Source: Niastella koreensis GR20-10
GTDB taxonomy: Bacteria; Bacteroidota; Bacteroidia; Chitinophagales; Chitinophagaceae
Reading direction: 5' to 3'
Length of the DNA stretch: 64,000 nt
NCBI RefSeq assembly: GCF_000246855.1
Contig: NC_016609.1
Span: 8,630,744-8,694,743 of the forward strand
Shown: in pieces, positions 7,688-16,035 of the stretch
How the letters are laid out: each line of letters begins with the position of its first letter
How positions within the stretch are numbered: position 1 is the stretch's first letter
Made by a program: the position numbers and the translations under genes
The notes under the pieces: model-generated
The model's database searches: none
What the model was told of the DNA's origin: nothing
Seen by the model: the letters and a program-made list of their open reading frames with translations, nothing else

Positions 7688-10222
7688 TTATCTGGGATTC
7701 AACACGCGATCGATGCGCTCGTTCAGGTCCTGTAAATGATACTTGCTCAGCTTATCGCCATAGGTGGCGGCAGCTGCGGCAATCTGGGCTTTCAGGGCAC
7801 GCAGTTCGCCACGGGCCACTGAACTGATATCGGTTTTCTTAACGTCAACAGTAGGGCCGCCAAATGAAATGATAATACCGCCACCACCGCCGGCAGGCGC
7901 CGCAGGCGTAATAGAAGCCAGGGTGCTCATTCTTTCTACAAAAGATTTTTGCAGGTTACGGCGGAAATTATCAATAGGTGCATGCGTAGCCAGTTCGCTG
8001 AAGATACCTTTCTTCAGGTCCTCCATAAACTCATCGATGCGGTAGGCATTGGCATCGCGGTTGGTTTCGGTAATGAGGCGTGATAAACGGTTGGTGTTTA
8101 ACAGCGCGCCCAGCCAAACATCCTGCAGACCGCTTATTTTATCTTCCACCGGAGAAGTTACCTTATCCATAATGGTTTTGTTCAATAACCAGGTAGGAGT
8201 GGTAAACAGGTTCTTTTGCAGGAAGGACATTGCTTCTTTTTGCAGGGCTTTTGGCACTACAGTATAAACTGCTCCATCCTGATCGGTTGTTTTTAAGTCG
8301 GTATAAGAACCACCGATATAGGTAACTGCATGACCCATATAACGGCTGAAGGTATTGTACACTTCATCATACAACTGATCGAGGTTTTTGTAATCGTCGG
8401 CTTTTTCATTAAGCCATTTAGGCAATTGGGGAAGGATCCATTTCAGGTTCTTGATACCATATTCATTGGCCTTCATGGCATCATCGCCCAGGCTTTCGGT
8501 TTGGGCACGTGGGTCAACCCCATCGGCATGGATAAAACGTAAGCGGGGATTGTTGTAACGGCTTTTTACCCAGTCGTTCAAAATGTCTCTTTCTTCATCT
8601 TCGGTTTTGCCAGGCAGCAATTTGTAGCCCCATTCAATTGACCACAGGTCGTAATCGCCAATGCGGGGATACATACCGGCAGAACCAATTTTATCTTCAG
8701 GCTGCGCCACATAGTTAAAACGGGCGTAATCCATGATGGAAGAAGTATGACCATGCTCTTCAACCCAGGCTTTATCGCGCAGTTTTTCAACCGGGGTAGC
8801 TGCGGAAGCGCCCATGTTGTGTGGCAAACCAAGGGTGTGGCCTACCTCGTGCGACGATACAAAGCGAATGAGATCGCCCATGAGCGAATCGTTAAAATGC
8901 GCGGTGCGGGCGCGGGGATCGCTGGGCGAAGCCTGGATCAGGTACCAGTTGTGCAGCAATAACATTACGTTATGGTACCAGTTGATATGCGATTCCAGGA
9001 TCTCGCCACTGCGGGGATCGTGCACGTGGGGGCCCATGGCGTTAGGAATATCTGAAGGTTTGTATACAACGGCGCTATACCGGGCGTCTTCCAGGCTCCA
9101 GGTGCTGTCTTCCTCATGAGTAGGAGCACGGCGGGCCATGATGGCGTTTTTAAAACCGGCCTTTTCAAAAGCCTTTTGCCAGTCGTTAACCCCGGCAATC
9201 AGGTAAGGCACCCATTTTTCGGGGGTATTGGGGTCTATATAATAAATGATTGGTTTTTTAGGTTCAACCAGTTCACCGCGTTTGTATTTTTCCATGTCTT
9301 CCGGTTTGGGTTCCAGGCGCCAGCGGGTAATGAGGCTGATGTCTTTAACGCCCTGTGGATCGGCATCGAAATCGGTGTATTCTGTTGTGAAATAGGCTAC
9401 GCGGTCGTCGTAATGGCGGGCCTGCATGGGATCTTTGGGCAACAGTACCAGCGAGCTGTTCAGCTCAAAGGTGGCATTGCCGGCAGGACCGGCAGAGGCG
9501 CCGGGGAAGGGACCGGGCGCAGGCATTCTGCTATAGGTTTTTACCGTTTTTATTTCGGTATTGATGGGGAAGCTTTTAATATCGGCGATGTACGATTTAT
9601 CGGGTTGGGGGCCGCCGATGCGCAGGGCCTGTTTGAAATAAGAGGCAAAGAACAGGATGTCGTTATCGCTATTAATAAAATCAGTAATATCGATCACCAC
9701 GCCGGTACTGTCTTTTGAAAAAGCCTTTATATCGAATGAAGCGGCAATAGGTTGAATATTGCTGGCCATTACCGATTTATACATGGGCTTGGTAGAGTCC
9801 TTGGCGTATACCGAGTAGGAAATATTGCGCATGAACAGGCGGTTATTGGGCGCTTTTTCAAAACGGATCACGTTTTCATTGATCTCGTCACCAGCATAAC
9901 CAAAAAAGCCGGCACGGGTATTGGCGGGTGCTTTGGAGATGCGGTTAACTACCAATACATCCCTTCCTAATAAGGAATCACCCATTTCAAAGTACCATTT
10001 GTCTTCTATTCTGTGTACCGTAAAAAGCCCTTTGCGGGTTATTGCTTTGTCGGTTATAATTTCTTTGTAGGGTTTGGGACCGGTTTGTGGGGGCCGGGGG
10101 GCTACAGGGGCCGGTTTTTTAGCAGTATCTGCTGGGGCCGCCGGCGTACTGGATTTTTTTTGTGCATAGGTAATTGCACTACAACAAGCCAGGAGTACCA
10201 GCAGGGAAAGTCTCTTTTTCAT
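7688..10222 (-). CDS. Secreted zinc-dependent metalloprotease (DUF5117/DUF4953 type)
   Basis: An 844-residue protein from the ATG at 10222. An ATG 19 codons further upstream (10279) is also open, but the internal start gives a clean signal peptide (MKKRLSLLVLLACCSA, cleaved near YAQ), so I prefer it. A Pro/Ala-rich segment follows, then a beta-rich N-terminal domain of the DUF5117 type and a catalytic region. The extended zinc motif HEVGHTLGLPH lies at about residues 458-468, with a Met-turn-like SSIMDY about 45 residues later, as in metzincins. Family members are large secreted or outer-membrane-associated peptidases common in Bacteroidota; the physiological substrate is unknown. It is monocistronic and convergent with the ABC permease. 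Confidence 0.88.
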   Translation of the reverse strand: MKKRLSLLVLLACCSAITYAQKKSSTPAAPADTAKKPAPVAPRPPQTGPKPYKEIITDKAITRKGLFTVHRIEDKWYFEMGDSLLGRDVLVVNRISKAPANTRAGFFGYAGDEINENVIRFEKAPNNRLFMRNISYSVYAKDSTKPMYKSVMASNIQPIAASFDIKAFSKDSTGVVIDITDFINSDNDILFFASYFKQALRIGGPQPDKSYIADIKSFPINTEIKTVKTYSRMPAPGPFPGASAGPAGNATFELNSSLVLLPKDPMQARHYDDRVAYFTTEYTDFDADPQGVKDISLITRWRLEPKPEDMEKYKRGELVEPKKPIIYYIDPNTPEKWVPYLIAGVNDWQKAFEKAGFKNAIMARRAPTHEEDSTWSLEDARYSAVVYKPSDIPNAMGPHVHDPRSGEILESHINWYHNVMLLLHNWYLIQASPSDPRARTAHFNDSLMGDLIRFVSSHEVGHTLGLPHNMGASAATPVEKLRDKAWVEEHGHTSSIMDYARFNYVAQPEDKIGSAGMYPRIGDYDLWSIEWGYKLLPGKTEDEERDILNDWVKSRYNNPRLRFIHADGVDPRAQTESLGDDAMKANEYGIKNLKWILPQLPKWLNEKADDYKNLDQLYDEVYNTFSRYMGHAVTYIGGSYTDLKTTDQDGAVYTVVPKALQKEAMSFLQKNLFTTPTWLLNKTIMDKVTSPVEDKISGLQDVWLGALLNTNRLSRLITETNRDANAYRIDEFMEDLKKGIFSELATHAPIDNFRRNLQKSFVERMSTLASITPAAPAGGGGGIIISFGGPTVDVKKTDISSVARGELRALKAQIAAAAATYGDKLSKYHLQDLNERIDRVLNPR

Positions 10223-10279
10223 CAGTAATAGTAATTGTTTTTTTGAGAGCCAGTAGAACAGGGGGGTACAACGTTTCAT

Positions 10280-10736
10280 AATGGTGCGATACCTGAAATC
10301 TGTATTTTCCTATTCTTCTGAATGATTAGATCATTAAAAAAAATATAATGGATGAAGGTAGGGAAAACAAAATGTGTGCAGAAGAGGGCCGCTTACCGCT
10401 GGTCAAATAAATGTAATATAGTGTTCTTATAGACAAACAGAGGTAGAGGGAATAGGGGATTAAAAGTTTTTAATTGTCTATATGATGCTTACCCCGTTGG
10501 GGGTCATTGATTAACAGGCTTGTTTTGTTTCTAATTATGACATATATTGTTGCCGTTCTATTCAACCAAATCGCCTGTTTTTTAGGCGATCAGTTAAGAA
10601 ATTTCTTAACTTGTGAACCTTATCAAAATTTTTCTTGATCAATTTGATCGAGTGAAATGACTTTTTCCTTAGAATTGTGAGCCCATTTAGAATCTACTGA
10701 TAGCTTAAAATTTATAAAACACTAAAAAACACAATC
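10280..10736. promoter_or_regulatory. Divergent promoter region with three dyads before exbB
   Basis: This 457-bp AT-rich spacer separates the divergent metalloprotease and exbB cluster and should hold both promoters. Its exbB-proximal half has three successive dyads: a 7-bp stem at 10570-10576/10584-10590, a perfect 20-bp palindrome at 10592-10611 (agttaagaaatttcttaact), and gatcaa/ttgatc at 10637-10642/10644-10649. No exact TAnnTTTG element was found. The dyads could be operators or 5' leader hairpins. Nothing protein-coding is seen. Confidence 0.5.
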
Positions 10737-11603
10737 ATGGCTGAAACAAGACCCGTTGCGACTGCAACCGCAGCGAAGAGTAGTACATCTGTTCAACCTA
10801 AGAAGAAATCCAATTCCATTTCATGGTTAGCCCCCGTTATTTGTATTGTTGCCGGTTATATTATCTGGCGTTTTCTCCTCGGAGATCCTAGCAATTTTAC
10901 TAATCCCGATCCTGCTGGCGGTTTTTGGCCTAAACATAAAGGACCGAAAAGTGGTTTGGTGAGAATGTATGATGGTGGTATTATCGTGCCTATCCTGATC
11001 GCGACTTTCTTAACAGTAATTACTTTCGTGATCGAGCGTTTGATGACTATTTCCAAAGCTACAGGTTCTGGTAACATCGCCGAATTCATCCGTAAAGTAC
11101 AATATCACCTGGCTAATAAAAACGTTGACCAGGCTATTTCTGAGTGCGATCGTCAAAAAGGCAGCGTAGGTAACGTAATGAAAGCCGGTTTGCGCAAGTA
11201 CAAAGAAATGATCTCTAATACTGAACTGGATACTGAACAAAAAGTATTGCAAATTCAGAAAGAGGTTGAAGAAGCTACAGCACTGGAACTGCCTATGCTG
11301 GAGAAAAACCTGGTGTTCCTTTCAACAATTGCCTCAGTGGCTACCCTGTTGGGTCTGTTGGGAACTGTATTAGGTATGATCGGATCGTTCGCCGCCCTGG
11401 CATCTGAAGGCGGTGGTGGTGCAGCTGCCGAGCTGTCAAGAGGTATCTCTGAAGCGTTGTATAATACCGCATTAGGTATCGGTACTTCAGCTATCTCTAT
11501 CATCATGTATAACATCTTTACTACAAAGATCGACCATATTACTTATGGCATCGACGAATCTGGTTTCACCCTGACCCAAAGTTTTGCATCTCTGTACAAA
11601 TAA
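10737..11603 (+). CDS. exbB: ExbB/TolQ-type proton channel subunit
   Basis: 288 residues with hydrophobic segments at about 29-49, 80-105, 190-220 and 240-262. The conserved MotA/TolQ/ExbB block near residues 190-265 includes GLLGTVLGMIGSF, the signature of the proton-conducting helices. ExbB pentamers surround ExbD and use the proton gradient to energise TonB. The N-terminal Thr/Ala-rich extension and extra helix are common in Bacteroidota homologues. It is the first gene of a cluster with two exbD and three tonB genes, which supports ExbB over TolQ or MotA. Confidence 0.93.
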   Translation: MAETRPVATATAAKSSTSVQPKKKSNSISWLAPVICIVAGYIIWRFLLGDPSNFTNPDPAGGFWPKHKGPKSGLVRMYDGGIIVPILIATFLTVITFVIERLMTISKATGSGNIAEFIRKVQYHLANKNVDQAISECDRQKGSVGNVMKAGLRKYKEMISNTELDTEQKVLQIQKEVEEATALELPMLEKNLVFLSTIASVATLLGLLGTVLGMIGSFAALASEGGGGAAAELSRGISEALYNTALGIGTSAISIIMYNIFTTKIDHITYGIDESGFTLTQSFASLYK

Positions 11604-11711
11604 GGGTAAACCCCAATTTGGGGAATTTGCTTTTTTTTGAGAATTACATTAGATGTGATATGGAAATTGGATCAATGTGAATCTTATACCAGAATCAGAA
11701 ATAATTAAATT

Positions 11712-12371
11712 ATGCCTAAAGTAAAAGTGCCGCGTAAGAGTACCTCTGTTGACATGACAGCGATGTGTGATGTGGCATTCCTGTTACTTTCTTTCTTCAT
11801 CCTTACTACCAAATTCAAATCTGATGATGGGTTGGGCGTAGTAACACCTAACTCGGTGAGTACCAAGCCAACAGATGATAAGAACGTGGTTATGGTAACC
11901 ATGGATAAAGAAGGTCACGCCTATTTTTCCGTTGGCGATAATAACACTGCTGAAAAGCAGGATATCATTGATATGATTGACCAGGGTAAAAACCTGGGGT
12001 TATCTGCCAAGGAAAAAGCTGCATTTGCAAGAAGTGGCTCATTTGTAGGGGTTCCTTTCTCAATGTTGAAGTCGTACCTGGATTTGAACGCCGATCAGGT
12101 AAAAAACTTCAAATCTCCGGGCATTCCTTTGGATACAGCTAACAACGAGTTGACTGTATGGATGAACGCAGCCACCCGTGCCTTCTCTGGTTCTAAAATG
12201 AACCTGTTGGTAAAAGGGGATAACAATGCGAAATATCCAACATTCAAAGGGGTGATCGATGCATTCAAAAGAAATGAAATATTTAAATTCTCGATGGTAA
12301 CCAACCCCGAGGGGGTTCCGGAAGGAACGGCCCTGGCTGCTAAAAGAGCCACCGGTTCCAAAGAGGAGTAA
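11712..12371 (+). CDS. exbD: ExbD/TolR family biopolymer transporter, first copy
   Basis: 219 residues. One transmembrane helix lies at about 20-40; the sequence VDMTAMCDVAFLLLSFFILT holds the conserved membrane-facing Asp that carries protons. A periplasmic domain of about 170 residues follows, longer than the roughly 140-residue E. coli ExbD. The gene lies 108 bp after exbB and 40 bp before a second exbD. Two dissimilar ExbD proteins per ExbB are frequent in Bacteroidota, where they may form a mixed ExbD dimer inside the ExbB ring (inference). Confidence 0.92.
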   Translation: MPKVKVPRKSTSVDMTAMCDVAFLLLSFFILTTKFKSDDGLGVVTPNSVSTKPTDDKNVVMVTMDKEGHAYFSVGDNNTAEKQDIIDMIDQGKNLGLSAKEKAAFARSGSFVGVPFSMLKSYLDLNADQVKNFKSPGIPLDTANNELTVWMNAATRAFSGSKMNLLVKGDNNAKYPTFKGVIDAFKRNEIFKFSMVTNPEGVPEGTALAAKRATGSKEE

Positions 12372-12411
12372 TAAAAGCGAATTAAATTCTTAACAACAAA
12401 ATAAGTGCGAC

Positions 12412-12954
12412 ATGGCAGAAATGGATACCTCCTCTGGAGGGGGACATAAAAAAGGACCAGGCGTAAAGAAAGGGAAGAAACTTTCTACACGCGTTGACCT
12501 TACGCCAATGGTGGATTTGGGATTTCTGTTGATTACCTTTTTCATATTCACCACAACCATGAGCCAGCCCACTGCAATGAAGCTTTTCCTGCCTAAAGAC
12601 ACGGATAAGCCCGAAGAGCAGAATAAGGTAAAAGCGTCTGGCGCTTTGACCATTATGCTGGGCAAGAGCGATGGGGTGTATTATTATGAAGGAGAGTTGG
12701 CATCAGATGGTTCCAATTTCAAATCAAGCAACTTTAAAGATATCCGCAAGGAGATCATTGATAAAAAGAAATCAACTAATCCTCAGGACTTTGTAGTGGT
12801 TATTAAACCAGGCCCCGAGGCAAACTACAAAAACACGGTTGACATTCTTGATGAAATGACCATCAACGATGTTAAACGGTATGCGATGGTTGACATCTTT
12901 GATCAGGAAATTCAGCTGATGAAAGCCACTGAGGCAAGTCAGGGAATTAAATAA
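12412..12954 (+). CDS. exbD: ExbD/TolR family biopolymer transporter, second copy
   Basis: 180 residues. A short Gly/Lys-rich cytoplasmic segment is followed by the helix motif RVDLTPMVDLGFLLITFFIF, with the conserved Asp, and a periplasmic domain to the C-terminus. It differs clearly from the preceding ExbD in its periplasmic part, so the pair is an old duplication rather than a recent one. It is placed directly before the first tonB gene and is probably co-transcribed with exbB. Confidence 0.92.
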   Translation: MAEMDTSSGGGHKKGPGVKKGKKLSTRVDLTPMVDLGFLLITFFIFTTTMSQPTAMKLFLPKDTDKPEEQNKVKASGALTIMLGKSDGVYYYEGELASDGSNFKSSNFKDIRKEIIDKKKSTNPQDFVVVIKPGPEANYKNTVDILDEMTINDVKRYAMVDIFDQEIQLMKATEASQGIK

Positions 12955-12990
12955 AGATTGCTTTATGGAAATCTGCATTCAATGCATCTA

Positions 12991-13009
12991 ATTAAAAAGA
13001 TTTTTTAAT
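12991..13009. promoter_or_regulatory. Hairpin directly upstream of the first tonB start
   Basis: attaaaaa at 12991-12998 pairs perfectly with tttttaat at 13002-13009 across a 3-base loop. The stem ends one base before the ATG at 13011. It would place the start codon at the base of an AT-rich hairpin. Confidence 0.5.
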
Positions 13010-13010
13010 C

Positions 13011-13847
13011 ATGGAAGTCAATAAAATATTAAGCGCTGATGTTCTTGACATCATCTTCGAGGGCCGGAATAAGGAATACGGTGCTTATGATCTGCGCAAA
13101 ACTTATAATAAGCGGTTGGTCACATCGCTTCTTATAGTTGGTGCTCTTTGTCTTCTGCTGTTTATCGGATATTTAGCATCCGCTTTACTGGCAAACAAAG
13201 ACGACAACAGCAAAGTGGTGGTGCAGGACGTGCAGCTCGAAGAAATAAAACAAGAGGAGAAAAAAGAGGAGCCGCCACCGCCGCCTCCGCCAAAACCACC
13301 AGATCCGCCAAAAGTGGAAATGGCAAAGTTCACACCTCCTAAGATCGTAAAAGATGAAGAGGTAAAAGAAGAGGAGAAACCACCAGAAGTAGAAAAACTG
13401 GAAGATACCAAGATCGGTCTTTCTAACCAGGAAGGTCAAAAAGACGAAGGTATTGTGGCTCCTCCGGTAGAAGACGGTGGAAAGGGAGTTGTGGAAGCAC
13501 CTAAAAAAGACGATGAAGACTGGGATAAAACCTTTACGAAGGTGGAAATTGAGTCGGAGTACCCAGGTGGAGCAGCCGCATGGCAGCGTTACCTGAACAG
13601 GAACCTCCGCTATCCCCAGGAAGCTATCGATAACGAAGTACAAGGTGCTGTAGTTGTACAGTTCATTGTGGACAAAGAAGGTAATGTGAGTGAAGTTGAA
13701 GCCATTAGCGGGCCGCAGGAATTGCGTGCAGAAGCTATCCGGGTTATCAAGAAGAGTGGTAAATGGACACCAGCTGTACAAAACGGTCGCCAGGTTAAAT
13801 CGTACAAGAAGCAACCGATCGTGTTCCGTCTCGAATCAGAAGGATAA
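13011..13847 (+). CDS. tonB: Energy transducer TonB, first paralogue
   Basis: 278 residues. A short cytoplasmic segment with the Bacteroidota motif ADVLDIIFEGRNKEYGAYDLR precedes a membrane anchor at about 40-62. A periplasmic spacer follows with a run of prolines (near 85-105) and mixed Glu/Lys, then the TonB C-terminal domain from about residue 190 (ESEYPGG, VVVQFIVDKEGNVSEV, SGKWTPA). TonB transmits proton-motive energy from ExbBD to outer-membrane receptors such as SusC-like transporters. It is followed by a terminator, so expression of the next two copies probably needs their own promoters. Confidence 0.94.
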   Translation: MEVNKILSADVLDIIFEGRNKEYGAYDLRKTYNKRLVTSLLIVGALCLLLFIGYLASALLANKDDNSKVVVQDVQLEEIKQEEKKEEPPPPPPPKPPDPPKVEMAKFTPPKIVKDEEVKEEEKPPEVEKLEDTKIGLSNQEGQKDEGIVAPPVEDGGKGVVEAPKKDDEDWDKTFTKVEIESEYPGGAAAWQRYLNRNLRYPQEAIDNEVQGAVVVQFIVDKEGNVSEVEAISGPQELRAEAIRVIKKSGKWTPAVQNGRQVKSYKKQPIVFRLESEG

Positions 13848-13870
13848 TACCGTAGGATATTAAATTATTT

Positions 13871-13902
13871 AAGTCCTCTCCGTTAAGGAGGGGACTTTTT
13901 TG
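13871..13902 (+). terminator. Terminator after first tonB
   Basis: An 11-bp stem, aagtcctctcc at 13871-13881 and ggaggggactt at 13887-13897 (one G-T pair), with a 5-base loop and a T run at 13896-13901. Confidence 0.88.
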
Positions 13903-13920
13903 TTTTTAACGGACGAATGC

Positions 13921-14033
13921 AATTAGCAAATGTGAAAATTGGCAAATGAAATACAGAGCTGTCAGCTACTGTAAATAAAGCAGCTCACGCGAAGTACTCA
14001 CGTGAGCGTATTTCATTTTCACATTTGCTAATT
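13921..14033. repeat. Long inverted repeat with 19-bp perfect arms
   Basis: The arms at 13921-13939 and 14015-14033 are perfect reverse complements over 19 bases and consist of repeated agcaaatgtgaaaa-like words. Inside lies another dyad, gctcacg 13983-13989 and cgtgagc 14001-14007. The element follows the first tonB terminator and precedes the second tonB, where it could form a large cruciform or RNA hairpin. Function is not known. Confidence 0.7.
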
Positions 14034-14054
14034 TTCACATTATGGAATTGGTTA

Positions 14055-14084
14055 GGCTATGCATCTAAGTAATAAAGCATAGCC
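14055..14084. promoter_or_regulatory. Hairpin abutting the second tonB start codon
   Basis: ggctatgc at 14055-14062 and gcatagcc at 14077-14084 pair perfectly around a 14-base loop, and the ATG is at 14085. A similar but weaker arrangement precedes the third tonB. The loop holds the sequence atctaagtaataaa, which is largely conserved between the two leaders. Confidence 0.55.
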
Positions 14085-14912
14085 ATGGAAAGTTCAACCA
14101 TTCTAACAGCAGATGTGCTCGATATTATTTTCGAGGGGCGTAACAAAGAGTATGGCGCCTATGATCTGCGACGCACCTATGGCCGGCGTTTAACAGTATC
14201 CATAGCTGTTATGTTGTCGGTATCCCTCTTATTAGGTATTGGGTTTGCCTTTGCCGGCGAGAAAAAGCAAAAGCTAACGGAAGTGATCCTTCCACCAGAT
14301 GTGGTGCTGAAAAAAATGCCTGATGAAGCACCAGTCGAGCCGCCACCACCACCGCCGCCACCCAAACTTCCTGTGCAACAAGTGCAGGTATTACAATTCA
14401 CGCCACCAAGAATTGTAAACGAAGAGGTAAGAGAAGATGAAAAGCCACCTGAAATGACAACGCTGGAAGACACTAAGATCGGTACCATGACTGTAGATGG
14501 GACGAAAGATGATGGTACTGTAGCTCCTCCCATTGAAACTGGTACTACAGGCGTGATAGAAACCCCAAAGAAGGATGAAGAAGACTGGAACAAAGTATTT
14601 ACCAAGGTAGAAATGGAATCGGAGTATCCGGGTGGCATGCCGGCCTGGGCCCGTTACCTGAACAAAAATCTTCGCTTTTCGCAGGAGGCTTTGGACAACG
14701 AGATACAGGGAACAGTAATAGTACAGTTCCTTGTTGACAAAGATGGAAACGTAAGCGATGTAGAAGCCATCAGCGGACCAATGGAGCATCGCGCTGAAGC
14801 AGTACGTGTAATTAAGAAAAGTGGTAAATGGACACCGGCTATACAAAATGGCCGCCAGGTAAAGTCGTACAAGAAGCAACCAATCGTATTCCGTATTGAA
14901 ACGGAAGGGTAA
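14085..14912 (+). CDS. tonB: Energy transducer TonB, second paralogue
   Basis: 275 residues with the same layout as the first copy: the DVLDIIFEGRNKEYGAYDLRR N-terminus, a membrane helix at about 40-60, a spacer with a polyproline run (near 88-96), and the TonB C-terminal domain from about 188. The C-terminal domain is close to the first copy (VIVQFLVDKDGNVSDVEA, SGKWTPAIQNGRQVKSYKKQ). The first 43 bases of the gene are nearly identical to the third tonB, which shows recent tandem duplication or gene conversion. It probably couples to a different receptor set or is expressed under other conditions (inference). Confidence 0.93.
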   Translation: MESSTILTADVLDIIFEGRNKEYGAYDLRRTYGRRLTVSIAVMLSVSLLLGIGFAFAGEKKQKLTEVILPPDVVLKKMPDEAPVEPPPPPPPPKLPVQQVQVLQFTPPRIVNEEVREDEKPPEMTTLEDTKIGTMTVDGTKDDGTVAPPIETGTTGVIETPKKDEEDWNKVFTKVEMESEYPGGMPAWARYLNKNLRFSQEALDNEIQGTVIVQFLVDKDGNVSDVEAISGPMEHRAEAVRVIKKSGKWTPAIQNGRQVKSYKKQPIVFRIETEG

Positions 14913-14932
14913 GATTCCAAATGGGCAATATG

Positions 14933-14962
14933 AATCCTCTCCATTACGGAGGGGATTTTTTG
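14933..14962 (+). terminator. Terminator after second tonB
   Basis: A 10-bp stem, aatcctctcc at 14933-14942 and ggaggggatt at 14948-14957, ends in a T run. It closely resembles the terminator after the first tonB, so the duplicated unit includes the terminator. Confidence 0.87.
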
Positions 14963-15037
14963 TTTTATATAGTATCGGATTTGAAAATATTATTATGGAA
15001 AGTATTAGGGTATGCATCTTAGTAATAAATAATAGCC

Positions 15038-15871
15038 ATGGAAAGTTCAACCATTCTAACAGCAGATGTGCTCGATATTTTATTCGAAGGACGTAATAAG
15101 GACTATGGCGCTTATGATCTGCGGCGCACTTACCGCAAACGGTTAACAGTGTCCATAACTGTTATGTTGTCTATGATCTGCATGCTGTTTATCGGCTTCG
15201 CCTTTGCCGGTAAAAAAACGAAGATCGACCCGGTGTTTGATACAAAAGAGATTACCTTGTCTTCTGTAAAAACACCCGATAAGCCAGTTGAATTGCCTCC
15301 CCCACCTGTAAAAACACCAGCTGCACCTGCACAAATGAAGACGATAGCAGATGTTGTCCCTAAGATTGTGCCTGATAACCAGGTTAAGCCAGAGGAAATG
15401 CCACCGGTTAATGACGACCTGGAAAATGTAAAGATTGGCAATGTGACTAACCCGAACGGAGCAGATGATGATGGAACAGTTACCGGACCCATTGGTGATG
15501 GCGTGGTAAAAGGTTTGATTGAACAACCCCAAAAAGCTGATGAAGAGGAGGATGGGATAGTGCTCAAGGTTGAGATTGAATCGGAGTATCCTGGTGGTCC
15601 ATCTGCCTGGGTGCGGTTCCTGAAAAAGAGCCTTAATTATCCGCAGGATGCCATTGAAAACGGGGTACAGGGGGCTGTAGTGGTTCAGTTTATTGTAGAC
15701 AAGGAAGGCAATGTGAGCGAGGTGCAGGCGGTGAGCGGCCCGGAAGATTTGCGCGCCGAAGCGGTACGGGTAATTAAGAGAAGTGGTAAATGGACGCCGG
15801 CCATTCAAAATGGTCACAAGGTGAAATCGTACAAAAGGCAACCCATCGGGTTTCAATTAGCTTCCGAATAA
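15038..15871 (+). CDS. tonB: Energy transducer TonB, third paralogue
   Basis: 277 residues. The N-terminus (ADVLDILFEGRNKDYGAYDLR), membrane helix and C-terminal TonB domain (ESEYPGG, VVVQFIVDKEGNVSEVQA) match the two preceding copies. The periplasmic spacer has diverged most: the long proline run is replaced by shorter PPPP and Lys/Thr/Pro segments, with Asn/Asp-rich stretches after. That suggests a different reach or partner across the periplasm (inference). The 5' flank, including the tatgcatct-agtaataaa core, is shared with the second copy. A terminator follows. Confidence 0.93.
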   Translation: MESSTILTADVLDILFEGRNKDYGAYDLRRTYRKRLTVSITVMLSMICMLFIGFAFAGKKTKIDPVFDTKEITLSSVKTPDKPVELPPPPVKTPAAPAQMKTIADVVPKIVPDNQVKPEEMPPVNDDLENVKIGNVTNPNGADDDGTVTGPIGDGVVKGLIEQPQKADEEEDGIVLKVEIESEYPGGPSAWVRFLKKSLNYPQDAIENGVQGAVVVQFIVDKEGNVSEVQAVSGPEDLRAEAVRVIKRSGKWTPAIQNGHKVKSYKRQPIGFQLASE

Positions 15872-15900
15872 GGTAGTCTGTTTTTCGCTTCGCTCTATAA

Positions 15901-15933
15901 GGCGGGCTCCAGGTGGGGGCCCGTCCTTTTTTT
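15901..15933 (+). terminator. Terminator after third tonB
   Basis: A GC-rich stem of about 10 pairs, 15901-15910 with 15916-15925 (including G-T pairs), with a 5-base loop and seven Ts at 15927-15933. Confidence 0.85.
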
Positions 15934-15982
15934 ACCCCCAACCCGCCAGCTGGCGGAGAGCTATGTGTGCTGCGTTAAGCCT

Positions 15983-16016
15983 TTTGCATTAAGCGTTCTG
16001 CGTTTTCGTATTTTTG
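15983..16016 (+). promoter_or_regulatory. Bacteroidota-type promoter of mnmE
   Basis: TATTTTTG at 16009-16016 fits the -7 consensus TAnnTTTG exactly, and a TTTG at 15983-15986 lies 22 bases upstream, near the expected -33 position. The mnmE ATG is 20 bases downstream of the -7 element. The upstream part overlaps a copy of the dispersed tgcgttaagcctt word. Confidence 0.5.
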
Positions 16017-16035
16017 CCCCGTTTAAAAAGTACAT

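Noticed and set aside
9116-9718. Open frame of 200 codons on the + strand
   Set aside because: It is antisense to the metalloprotease, whose signal peptide and zinc motif are clear. No family features are present.
10223-10279. Longer N-terminus of the metalloprotease
   Set aside because: The upstream ATG is open, but it would put 19 mixed residues before a perfect signal peptide. The internal ATG is more likely.
14177-15856. Long frames on the - strand across the tonB genes
   Set aside because: They mirror the Pro- and Glu-rich TonB spacers and give Ser/Gly/Phe-rich or Tyr-rich nonsense; they are shadows of real genes.
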